Shown: in pieces, positions 1-7,310 of the stretch
Layout of the letters: every line of letters begins with the position of its first letter
Position numbering within the stretch: position 1 is the first letter of the stretch
Source of the DNA: DATBJJ01 sp036556425
Lineage (GTDB): Bacteria; Acidobacteriota; Vicinamibacteria; Vicinamibacterales; 2-12-FULL-66-21
DNA: 64,000 bases
Direction: 5' to 3'
NCBI GenBank assembly: GCA_036556425.1
Contig: DATBJJ010000040.1
Location: 1-64,000, forward strand
Notes under the pieces: model-generated
What the model was told of the DNA's origin: nothing
The model's database searches: none
The model's input: only the letters and a program-made list of their open reading frames with translations
Position numbers and translations under genes: made by a program

Positions 1-423
1 CGATCCCGCCGCGAGCTGCACGGCGAGATCGCCCGCATGAAGCACGACGGCCACACGGTCCTCCTGACGACGCACCATCTCGACGAGGCGGAAGCGTTGT
101 GCGATCGCGTCGCGATCATCAGTCGAGGCCGGATCGTCGCGACCGGCGCGCCGCGCGAGCTCACCGAACGATCGAGCGCGCACCCGATCGTCTCGGTGTG
201 GACGGCGAGGCCGATCCCCCGCGGCGTGTTCGCGGATCTTCCCGGCGTCGAGCAGCTCGGGGTGTCGGAGTCGTCCGCGCGTTTCGCAACGACGAACGTC
301 CACCGCGCCGTCGCCGGCCTCCTCGCGCGCCTCGAAGCGGAGGGGATCGACGTCACCGAGCTTCGAGTCCAGAAACAGAATCTCGAGGAGATCTTCCTAG
401 AGCTGACGAACCAGAACCCTTGA
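1..423 (+). CDS. ABC transporter ATP-binding protein, C-terminal fragment
   Basis: The reading frame is open from base 1, so this is the last 140 residues of a gene that starts outside the window. The visible part begins after the Walker B region. It contains the switch-histidine (H-loop) segment TTHHLDEAEALCDRVAIISR, which is typical of ABC-2 exporter ATPases of the drug, antibiotic or daunorubicin-resistance type, followed by the usual C-terminal accessory region ending in EEIFLELT. The ATPase would hydrolyse ATP in the cytoplasm to drive the permease encoded immediately downstream (21 nt gap). The stop codon TGA is the first three bases of a TGAACCCT tandem repeat. The exported substrate cannot be inferred. 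Confidence 0.93.
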   Translation, partial: RSRRELHGEIARMKHDGHTVLLTTHHLDEAEALCDRVAIISRGRIVATGAPRELTERSSAHPIVSVWTARPIPRGVFADLPGVEQLGVSESSARFATTNVHRAVAGLLARLEAEGIDVTELRVQKQNLEEIFLELTNQNP

Positions 424-452
424 ACCCTTGAACCCTTGAACCCTTGAACCCC
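413..452. repeat. 8-bp tandem repeat TGAACCCT between ABC ATPase and permease
   Basis: Five consecutive 8-bp units (agaaccct, then three tgaaccct, then tgaacccc) run from the last codons of the ATPase to the first codons of the permease. The first complete unit provides the TGA stop of the ATPase, and the TTG start of the permease falls inside the array. The same unit in the opposite orientation forms the array at 43776-43849. No inverted arm is visible here. Confidence 0.9.
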
Positions 453-2060
453 TTCTTCTCGCACCTCGCGATCAACGTGAAGCTCCATCTTCGAAACAAG
501 ATGGCGTTGATCTACAGCTACATCTTCCCGACGATTTTCCTCGTCGTGTTCTGGGTGCTGTACCGGTTCGAGGAAGTGCCGCTCGTGCGGCACATGGGAG
601 AGCTGTTGACCGTGACGGCGCTCGGCGGCGCCTGTTTTGGCTTGCCGACGACGATGGTGAGCGAGCGTGAGCGCGGCGTATGGCGGCGCTATCGGCTGGC
701 GCCCGTCTCGACGGGAACGCTCGTCGGCGGAACGATCGCGGCGCGCTACTTGCTCCTGCTCGTCGCCGCCCTGCTGCAGGTCGCGCTCGCGATGTCGATC
801 GGCATGACGATCCCCCGTCATCCGTTCGATCTCTTCGTCGCGTTCACGTTGGTGTCGTTCGCCTTCATCGGCCTCGGCCTCGTGATCGCGATGCTGGCGG
901 ACAACGTGCCCGCCGTGCAGGCGCTCGGCCAGTGCATCTTCCTTCCGATGCTCGTGATCGGCGGCGTCGCCGTGCCGCTGTCGATCCTTCCGGAATGGGC
1001 GCAGCGTGTCTCGTCGTTCTTCCCCGGCCGCTACGCGGTTGAAGCGGTGCAGTCGTCGGTGACCGGCGACGGGATTGGTGCGGCGTGGTTCGCGGCGTTC
1101 GCGCTCGTGCTCATTGGCGCCGCCGCGAGCATCGCCGGCGCCATGATGTTCCGGTGGGATGCGCAGCAGCGCTTCACGCACGCCCGCGGCAAGGGATGGG
1201 TCGCCGCGGCGCTCGCGGCATGGGCCATCGTCGGCCTGATCGCCGAATCGTCGGGCCGCAGCGCCCGGACCCCGGAGTACGCAAAAACTGAACTGGGGTC
1301 TGACCCCAGTTCCCCCGGGTCCCCCGGTTCCCCCAGTTCCCCCGGTCCTCCCAGTTCAACCAGTCCCGCGAGCGACCCATCGAAGCCGGCAGATTCTGCG
1401 ACCCCTCCGCCGGCACCGGCACCGGCGCCGACGGCCTCCACGCCGACCGCGAAGCCGACGCCCGCTCCGGCCGCGCCTCCTCCGGCGCCTCCTCCGTCGC
1501 CGCCGTCGACGCCCGCGGACGTGCCGGCGCCCAAGCCAGCCGAAGTCAGCGGAGGCAAACCGGCGTCGTGGCGCGCGGTGACGATGACGGACATCGATCG
1601 CGATTTGATTTTCACGCGCCTTCCGCCGGACGAAGGCGTCGTGACGCCAATCGCGCGCTCCGACGAAGTGCCGGACGATCCGATCGCCGCGCAGCTCGAG
1701 CGCGTGCGCACGGGCCTGCCGAACTGGCAGCCCGGGAAGGTCAGCGATCCGGTGCAGCGCGTGCGAAATCTTCTACTCGTCGCCGCGGTGCCCGACGTGT
1801 TTCAGATGAGCGAGCTCGAGAAGTTCATTCCGCTCGTCGTCTACGACTTCATTCAGGATCAGATCCCGAGGGACGATCTCGTGAAGATCCTCTACTGGAT
1901 CGCGCTGCATCCCTTCGACGGCGACGACAAAGCGGTCGACGAGCTGCGGCCGCTCGGCCTCTTCAACGGTCCGGCCGATATGGAGACGACGCGCGATCGC
2001 GCGAGCGTGTACGCCGTGAAGTTGCTCGGACGAATCACAGGTAAGATCACACCGCAGTAA
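444..2060 (+). CDS. ABC-2 type permease with proline-rich linker and extra C-terminal domain
   Basis: 538 residues from a TTG start; the first in-frame ATG is at residue 20. Residues 1 to about 265 are a normal ABC-2 membrane domain with about six hydrophobic segments (near 21-42, 50-72, 90-118, 125-150, 160-182, 212-236) plus one more near 250-265. It pairs with the ATPase fragment just upstream to form an efflux ABC transporter. Residues about 283-370 are low-complexity Pro/Ser/Ala. The start of this stretch is encoded by a palindrome and a 9-bp tandem repeat (1291-1364). The final 165 residues form a separate, largely soluble and partly helical region that I do not recognise; it may be a fused second gene. 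The canonical permease would end near residue 285, so this protein is about twice the usual length. Confidence 0.85.
   Translation: MNPFFSHLAINVKLHLRNKMALIYSYIFPTIFLVVFWVLYRFEEVPLVRHMGELLTVTALGGACFGLPTTMVSERERGVWRRYRLAPVSTGTLVGGTIAARYLLLLVAALLQVALAMSIGMTIPRHPFDLFVAFTLVSFAFIGLGLVIAMLADNVPAVQALGQCIFLPMLVIGGVAVPLSILPEWAQRVSSFFPGRYAVEAVQSSVTGDGIGAAWFAAFALVLIGAAASIAGAMMFRWDAQQRFTHARGKGWVAAALAAWAIVGLIAESSGRSARTPEYAKTELGSDPSSPGSPGSPSSPGPPSSTSPASDPSKPADSATPPPAPAPAPTASTPTAKPTPAPAAPPPAPPPSPPSTPADVPAPKPAEVSGGKPASWRAVTMTDIDRDLIFTRLPPDEGVVTPIARSDEVPDDPIAAQLERVRTGLPNWQPGKVSDPVQRVRNLLLVAAVPDVFQMSELEKFIPLVVYDFIQDQIPRDDLVKILYWIALHPFDGDDKAVDELRPLGLFNGPADMETTRDRASVYAVKLLGRITGKITPQ
1291..1364. repeat. Palindrome plus 9-bp tandem repeat inside a coding sequence
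   Basis: A near-perfect palindrome, ACTGGGGTCTGACCCCAGT (1292-1310), is followed by six 9-bp units of the form TCCCCCGGT (1311-1364). The unit length is a multiple of three, so the permease frame is kept and the array is translated as Ser-Pro-Gly/Ser triplets. The style matches the intergenic islands elsewhere in the window, but here the element lies in the middle of an ORF. Confidence 0.8.
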
Positions 2061-2070
2061 GGAGCGTTGG

Positions 2071-3111
2071 ATGCAGAAGGCGACGAATCTGCCGACCGTG
2101 GCGCTCGGCAGAACGGATATGAAGATCACGCGCGTGGGGTTCGGCGCGTGGGCGATCGGCGGCGGCGGCTGGGCGTTCGCGTGGGGCGATCAGGACGACA
2201 ACGAGTCGATTGCGTCGATGCGCCACGCCGTCGAAGCGGGCGTGAATTGGATCGACACGGCGGCGGTGTACGGATTGGGTCATTCCGAGGAGCTCGTGGG
2301 CCGCGTGCTCGCCGATCTGCCCGCGGCGGATCGTCCGTACGTGTTCACCAAGTGCGGACTGATATGGGACGAGCGGAACCGGACCGCGGTGGCCAAGCGT
2401 GTCGGCCGTCCCGAGTCGATCCGCGGCGAGGCCGAGCGGTCGCTCACGCGCCTCGGCGTCGAGCGCATCGATCTGTATCAGGTGCACTGGCCCGCCGAGG
2501 ATGGCACGCCGATCGAAGAGTACTGGCAGGCGCTGCTCGATCTGAAGCGCGAGGGCAAGGTCCGCGCGGTCGGCCTCTCGAATCACAAGATCGATCAGCT
2601 CGAGCGCGCGGAACGGCTCGGACACGTCGACACGCTGCAGCCGCCGTTCTCGCCGATCCGCCGCGACGTCGCGGCCGCCGAGCTGCCGTGGTGCCTCGCG
2701 CACGAGACAGGCGTGATCGTCTACAGCCCGATGCAATCCGGATTGCTGACGGGCGCGTTCAACGAAGCGCGCGCGGCCGCGCTCACTGCCGGCGACTGGC
2801 GCTCGCGATCGCCGGAGTTCCAGCCGCCGCGCCTTCAGAACAATCTCGCGCTCGCCGGCGCGATGCGTCCGATCGCCGAACGCCATCGCACGACCGTCGG
2901 CGCGATCGCGGTCGCATGGACGCTCGCGGTCCCCGGCGTAACCGCCGCCATCGTCGGCGCGCGAAGCCCGCAGCAAGTCGACGGATGGCTCGACGCCGCG
3001 ACGCTCTCGCTCGACGAGGAGGACCTCTCGACGATCGCCGGCGCGATCGAGCGGACGGGCGCGGGAACTGGACCGGTCGTGCCAAGCCGGACAGCTTCAC
3101 AGAACGCTTGA
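2071..3111 (+). CDS. Aldo/keto reductase
   Basis: 346-residue NAD(P)H-dependent oxidoreductase of the aldo/keto reductase superfamily, a cytoplasmic TIM barrel. The catalytic tetrad is visible: Asp62 and Tyr67 in WIDTAAVYG, Lys94 in VFTKCG and His139 in YQVHWP. The GLSN and IVYSPMQSGLLTG segments and the C-terminal IVGARSPQQVD cofactor-binding segment are also typical. The ATG at 2071 follows GGAG with good spacing and lies 10 nt after the permease stop, so it may be co-transcribed with the ABC genes. Substrate unknown; the closest general type is the YajO/Tas/pyridoxal-reductase-like group of aldo/keto reductases. Confidence 0.93.
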   Translation: MQKATNLPTVALGRTDMKITRVGFGAWAIGGGGWAFAWGDQDDNESIASMRHAVEAGVNWIDTAAVYGLGHSEELVGRVLADLPAADRPYVFTKCGLIWDERNRTAVAKRVGRPESIRGEAERSLTRLGVERIDLYQVHWPAEDGTPIEEYWQALLDLKREGKVRAVGLSNHKIDQLERAERLGHVDTLQPPFSPIRRDVAAAELPWCLAHETGVIVYSPMQSGLLTGAFNEARAAALTAGDWRSRSPEFQPPRLQNNLALAGAMRPIAERHRTTVGAIAVAWTLAVPGVTAAIVGARSPQQVDGWLDAATLSLDEEDLSTIAGAIERTGAGTGPVVPSRTASQNA

Positions 3112-3177
3112 CATCGAGCCCCGCGAGATCGACAGTTCGTTGAGGCGGGCTGACCTTCTGCCCACCGGGAGGCCACG

Positions 3178-4308
3178 ATGCCGTCCGGTCTTGCCTCGAT
3201 CAATCGCCGCGTCCTCACTGTCGTCCTGATCGTCGCTCTGCCCATCCTCGTGCTCGGCTCGAGATTTGTCGTGGCGAACGGCCAAGGGCGCGCCCGTGAT
3301 GCCCAGGTCGCTCGCCTCGGTCAAGTTGCCGATTACGTGGCGGCGACGACCGACGCGTATGTCTTTCGCCGAATCGTCGATGCCGCGGTGATCGCGCGAG
3401 TGCCTGAGGTCCGCCGCACGGCGGCCGAGAGCGCGCGCGCCGCCATGGACGGGAACCGGACGGCAGAGCTGGACGAGCGCTGGCAGAAAGAGCGCAAAGT
3501 CCCTCCAGAGCTCTCGTCCATACTCACGAATCCAGCCGCGCGATTCTTTGCGGATGTCGGCAAGCAAGATCGTCTCTATCGGGAGATTCTCGTCGCCGAC
3601 CGTCACGGCCGACTCGCCGCGGCATCGCAGATGACGTCCGATTACTTCCAGGCCGACGAAGGATGGTTCACGCAGGCCCTCGACGACGGCAAGCGAGGAC
3701 GCATCACGGTCAGCGACATTCACCGCGACGAGAGCGCCGACGCGTATGCGTTCGACATTTCCGTTCCCGTGGCCGATCCGCAGAGCGACGAGCTCGTGGG
3801 CATCATGAAAATCGTCGCCAGCAGCGAAGAGATGCTGCAAGGCATCGGCGGATTCGAGCTCGGCTTCACCGGACAGATCATGCTCATTCGCGAAGACGGC
3901 TCGATCGTGTTCAGCCGCCACGCGGTGATCCCAGGGGCGCGGTTCTTCGGCGCCGCCGAGTTGAAGGAGCGCCTCGCGGCGTCGAAGGACGATCCGCAGG
4001 CCAGGATTGCGTTCCCGTCGCGATCCGCCGACGGCACCGATCGCGTCGTTGCCGTTTCGCGGAGCCGCCTGCGCGAGAGCTTCCCGAACCTGTCCTGGCT
4101 CGTGGTGGTCTCGATGGAGGAGGAAGAGCTGCTCGCTCCAGTCCGCCCGATGGTGTGGTCGGTGCTCGGCGTCATCGCCCTGACGATGATTGCCGTCCTC
4201 GCCGTCGCCTTGTGGGCGTCGGTCAGACTCGCGCGGCCGGCGTTCGATCCGAGCCTGGACATGCATCTCGTCGAGCACCCGAAGCCGCACCGAATCGGCG
4301 AGGATTAG
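3178..4308 (+). CDS. Orphan Cache-domain membrane protein
   Basis: 376 residues. A hydrophobic segment at about 12-35 is followed by a roughly 285-residue extracytoplasmic region with Cache (PAS-like sensor) features: YREILVADRHGRLAAASQMT, a Trp-Phe pair in EGWFTQALDDGK, and ISVPV near the middle. A second membrane segment lies at about 322-345 and only about 25 residues follow it. Such sensor regions normally feed a HAMP plus kinase, methyl-accepting, GGDEF or phosphatase domain, but none is present, so this would have to act through a partner. The ATG follows GGGAGG with 5 nt spacing. Ligand class (amino acid, organic acid or other) cannot be told from sequence alone. Confidence 0.75.
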   Translation: MPSGLASINRRVLTVVLIVALPILVLGSRFVVANGQGRARDAQVARLGQVADYVAATTDAYVFRRIVDAAVIARVPEVRRTAAESARAAMDGNRTAELDERWQKERKVPPELSSILTNPAARFFADVGKQDRLYREILVADRHGRLAAASQMTSDYFQADEGWFTQALDDGKRGRITVSDIHRDESADAYAFDISVPVADPQSDELVGIMKIVASSEEMLQGIGGFELGFTGQIMLIREDGSIVFSRHAVIPGARFFGAAELKERLAASKDDPQARIAFPSRSADGTDRVVAVSRSRLRESFPNLSWLVVVSMEEEELLAPVRPMVWSVLGVIALTMIAVLAVALWASVRLARPAFDPSLDMHLVEHPKPHRIGED

Positions 4309-4317
4309 CGCCGCCGC

Positions 4318-7164
4318 CTATTGCGGCGTAATGTCGACGAAGCAAATCTTGTTGTTGCTCGCGCCGGATCCGCTGCGGATCGTGAGCCGTCCGTCCGAGA
4401 CGGCGACCGTCGCGGTCCCCTCAATCCATCGCGTCGACGTCGTCGGCGTGCCGCTCACGACGAGCACGCCTTCGGCGGTGACGCGAAACACGCTGTCGAA
4501 GTTCGCCGCATCGCCCGAGACGATGCGAACACTGTAGCTGCCGTTGGGCAGCGCGATCTCCCACACCGCATCGGGATTGGCTGGCTTCTGCAAGTGCGTC
4601 AGCGTGTCGTACCGCTGATCGGCGGAATTCGACGCGTTGCGATCTCTCGTCTGCGCCGTGTTGTCCGCGTTCCACCCGTAGCTCTGGCCGTTGCCGCGAG
4701 CGGCGAACACAAGCCCGCCGTCCGCGAGATATCCGGCGGGAACCGGCGAGGAGGCGGGCTGGAAGTTGACCCGGATCGGCGCCGCGGCCGCCTGCGCGAA
4801 GAGCCGCGCGCTCGGCACGACCGCTTTCGGCACGGACGCGCTGCTCCACGACAAGCGCGCCGTCGCCGCGCCGCCGTTCTCGAAGAACTCCATCCTGACG
4901 TCGTACCGCTGTCCCGCGGTCAGCGCGATCGTGCCGCTGTTCTCCGTCGTCGCATGATTCGTCCAGTTGTTGACGATCTGCTGCCCGTTCACCCACAAAC
5001 GCACGCCGTCGTCGCTCTGGGTGTAGAACGTGTACGTCTCGCTGAATTGCGGCTGCACTTGTCCGGTCCATCGCACGCTGAACGTGTCGGCGGCGATTCC
5101 CGGCGCCGGCGCGCCCGATCCCCACACGAAGTCGACCGTCGGATCGATCCGCGCCACGGTCGCGCCGGTGAAGTCGATGTTGTCGTAGTAGGTTCCCGAG
5201 AGGCCGTTGCCGGTCCCTCCCGTGGCGACCCGGTACGTCGCGGAGTACGTCGTGTTCGACGACGGCGTCGAGATGTTGTGCGTTGCCGCACCGCCGTCGG
5301 ACCACGACACGAACTCGTACGTCGTACCGCCCGATGTCTGCGTGGCGGGCGCGCCTATGTTGCGAACGACGCCGACGACGCTGCCGAACGTGAGTGGCGT
5401 CGACACGGGCTGTGCATCGAGCGTGAGCGAAAGACCGGCGGGATTGGTCGCCAGCGTCAGGTTCACCGTCCGCGGCAGGACGTCGCGGAAGGTGGTGTGA
5501 GTGAGGCCGCCCGAGTCCCGCACTGTGAGAACGATGCGGTACCACACGTTCGTTTCCGTATGGCCGGTCGTTGCAGCGGTGAACGATCCACTGGTGGCGC
5601 CGCTTGTCGGCGCGATGAAGGGATGCACGTGCGCGTCGTGGTGGAAATCGACGCGCCACGTGAACGCGCTGGCGGGCAGCGTACCGTCTTCCGGATCCGT
5701 GGCCGTGCCCGAATAGTTGATCACGCTGCCGCCGCTGTACAACGTCCCGGCGGGCGGCTGATTGATCGCGCCGGCCGGCGGCTGGTTCGCCGTGACCGTC
5801 AACACCGCCTCGTTGCTGATCACGCTGCCGTTGTCGTTGCTGACCACCGCGCGGAAGCGCGCGCCGTTGTCGCCCGCCGCGGCGACGAACGTGTAGTCCT
5901 GCGACGTCGCCCCGGAGATGTTGGCGCCGTTCCGCTGCCACTGATATCGGATCGGAGCGGGACCGGTCGCGCGAACGCTGAAGGTCACGGACGCGCCGGG
6001 CGCGACCGTCCGATTCGACGGGTGCGACGTGATGGTCGGCAGCGACGCGCTGTACGAGATCTTGTAAACGACGCCCGTCGTCGCGCCAGAACCTCGCGCG
6101 AGGTAGTACAGCCCTCCGTCGTCGCCAACCTTCAGATCGACCGGAGAGGGAATGCCAGACGCGAAGTCGACGACGGCGTTGCCCGCGGCAGGATCCAGTT
6201 TGCGGATCCAGCCGCCGCAGTAGTCCGCGAAGAAATAGTCGTTGCGGTATTCGCTTGGAAACTGCATCGTCGCGGGCGCGTAGAACGCGCCGCCGGTGAT
6301 CGCGCATCCCGCGGAATGCGTGTACGCGTAGCGCGGCGAGACGAAACGAGAATCCGTCGTCGGGCCTTCCGTTGTCGGCCAACCGTAGTTCGCGGCGGCA
6401 ATGCCGTTGTTGATCTCTTCCCACGTGTTTTGGCCGACGTCGTTGATGAAGAACTGCGAGAGGCCGGGATTGAACGCGAACGTGAACGGGTTGCGGAGGC
6501 CCAGCGCCCAGATCGCCTGATTGCGGCCGGTGGCCGTGCCGAGGAAGGGATTGTCGTTCGGGATCGAGCCGTCGCTGTTGATCCGAAGAATCTTTCCGAG
6601 CAGATTCGACAGCGTTTGCGCGTTCGCCCCGTTCGCGTTCTCGCCGACCGCCGCGTACAACTTGCCGTCGGGACCGAACGCGAGCGCGCCGCCGTTGTGG
6701 TTCGTCGCGCTGCTCAAATTGTCGAGGTCGAGGAGAACGACCTCGCTTCCCGCGACCGCGACGTCGCCGTTCGCGGTGAACCGGCTGATGCGGTTGTGAA
6801 TCGCAGGCGTGGTCGCGGTGTAGTAGACGTACACGAAATGGTTCGTCGCGAATTGCGGATCGAACGCAACGCCGAGGAGCCCGCGCTCGCCGACCGAGCT
6901 CACGGTGACTGTAAGAAACGGCGTCGGTAAAAGTACTCCGTCGCGAATGACCCGCAAACGTCCGCCCTGCTCAGCTACGAAGAGCCGGCCGTCGGGCGCG
7001 AACTGCATCGCCGTCGGACTCGCGAGGCCGCCTGCGACGAGCGTCTCGCTGAAGCCCGATGGCAGCGTCGCGGCGCGCGTTGGCGGACCGGACGCCGCGA
7101 CGATCAGCGTCGCAACCATCAGCAGAACGGATCTCGTGCCCGGACGTGAATGCTGAGCTCTCAT
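4318..7164 (-). CDS. Secreted PQQ-type sugar (glucose/sorbosone) dehydrogenase with Ig, PKD and PA14 modules
   Basis: 948 residues with an N-terminal signal peptide (SVLLMVATLIVAASG). Modules in order: a GSDH-type six-bladed beta-propeller (about 30-390; recognisable by ASPTAMQFAPDGRLFVAEQG, ERGLLGVAFDPQF, HNGGALAFGPDGKLYAAVGE and LGLRNPFTFAFNP); an Ig-like module (about 395-470); a PKD-like module (about 475-590); a PA14 module (about 660-800; SDDGVRLWVNG); and a C-terminal carbohydrate-binding-like domain (about 810-948). The propeller family oxidises sugars or polyols with PQQ in the periplasm or outside the cell; the extra modules suggest attachment to a polysaccharide. The start at 7164 is chosen because GGAGGT lies 7 nt upstream; an upstream in-frame start at 7215 would put 17 residues before the signal peptide. 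It is divergent from the propeller/cytochrome gene at 7311. Confidence 0.9.
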   Translation of the reverse strand: MRAQHSRPGTRSVLLMVATLIVAASGPPTRAATLPSGFSETLVAGGLASPTAMQFAPDGRLFVAEQGGRLRVIRDGVLLPTPFLTVTVSSVGERGLLGVAFDPQFATNHFVYVYYTATTPAIHNRISRFTANGDVAVAGSEVVLLDLDNLSSATNHNGGALAFGPDGKLYAAVGENANGANAQTLSNLLGKILRINSDGSIPNDNPFLGTATGRNQAIWALGLRNPFTFAFNPGLSQFFINDVGQNTWEEINNGIAAANYGWPTTEGPTTDSRFVSPRYAYTHSAGCAITGGAFYAPATMQFPSEYRNDYFFADYCGGWIRKLDPAAGNAVVDFASGIPSPVDLKVGDDGGLYYLARGSGATTGVVYKISYSASLPTITSHPSNRTVAPGASVTFSVRATGPAPIRYQWQRNGANISGATSQDYTFVAAAGDNGARFRAVVSNDNGSVISNEAVLTVTANQPPAGAINQPPAGTLYSGGSVINYSGTATDPEDGTLPASAFTWRVDFHHDAHVHPFIAPTSGATSGSFTAATTGHTETNVWYRIVLTVRDSGGLTHTTFRDVLPRTVNLTLATNPAGLSLTLDAQPVSTPLTFGSVVGVVRNIGAPATQTSGGTTYEFVSWSDGGAATHNISTPSSNTTYSATYRVATGGTGNGLSGTYYDNIDFTGATVARIDPTVDFVWGSGAPAPGIAADTFSVRWTGQVQPQFSETYTFYTQSDDGVRLWVNGQQIVNNWTNHATTENSGTIALTAGQRYDVRMEFFENGGAATARLSWSSASVPKAVVPSARLFAQAAAAPIRVNFQPASSPVPAGYLADGGLVFAARGNGQSYGWNADNTAQTRDRNASNSADQRYDTLTHLQKPANPDAVWEIALPNGSYSVRIVSGDAANFDSVFRVTAEGVLVVSGTPTTSTRWIEGTATVAVSDGRLTIRSGSGASNNKICFVDITPQ

Positions 7165-7251
7165 CGCGCGTACCTCCACGGCCGTTCCGCTCGCAGGTGC
7201 GGCGCAATCGTGCAAGAGGGGTGCCCCCGCTCGAATCGCGATGCGAAACGC

Positions 7252-7280
7252 TTGACGCGAACGGAGCGGCTTGCTAGAAA
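7252..7280 (+). promoter_or_regulatory. Sigma70-like promoter for the 7311 gene
   Basis: TTGACG (7252-7257), 17 bp spacer, TAGAAA (7275-7280). The predicted transcription start is near 7287, followed by a GGAGGGGGAGG ribosome binding site just before the ATG at 7311. It lies in the 146-bp divergent gap. Confidence 0.6.
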
Positions 7281-7310
7281 CGGCTGAATCTTCGGAGGGG
7301 GAGGCTCGCT

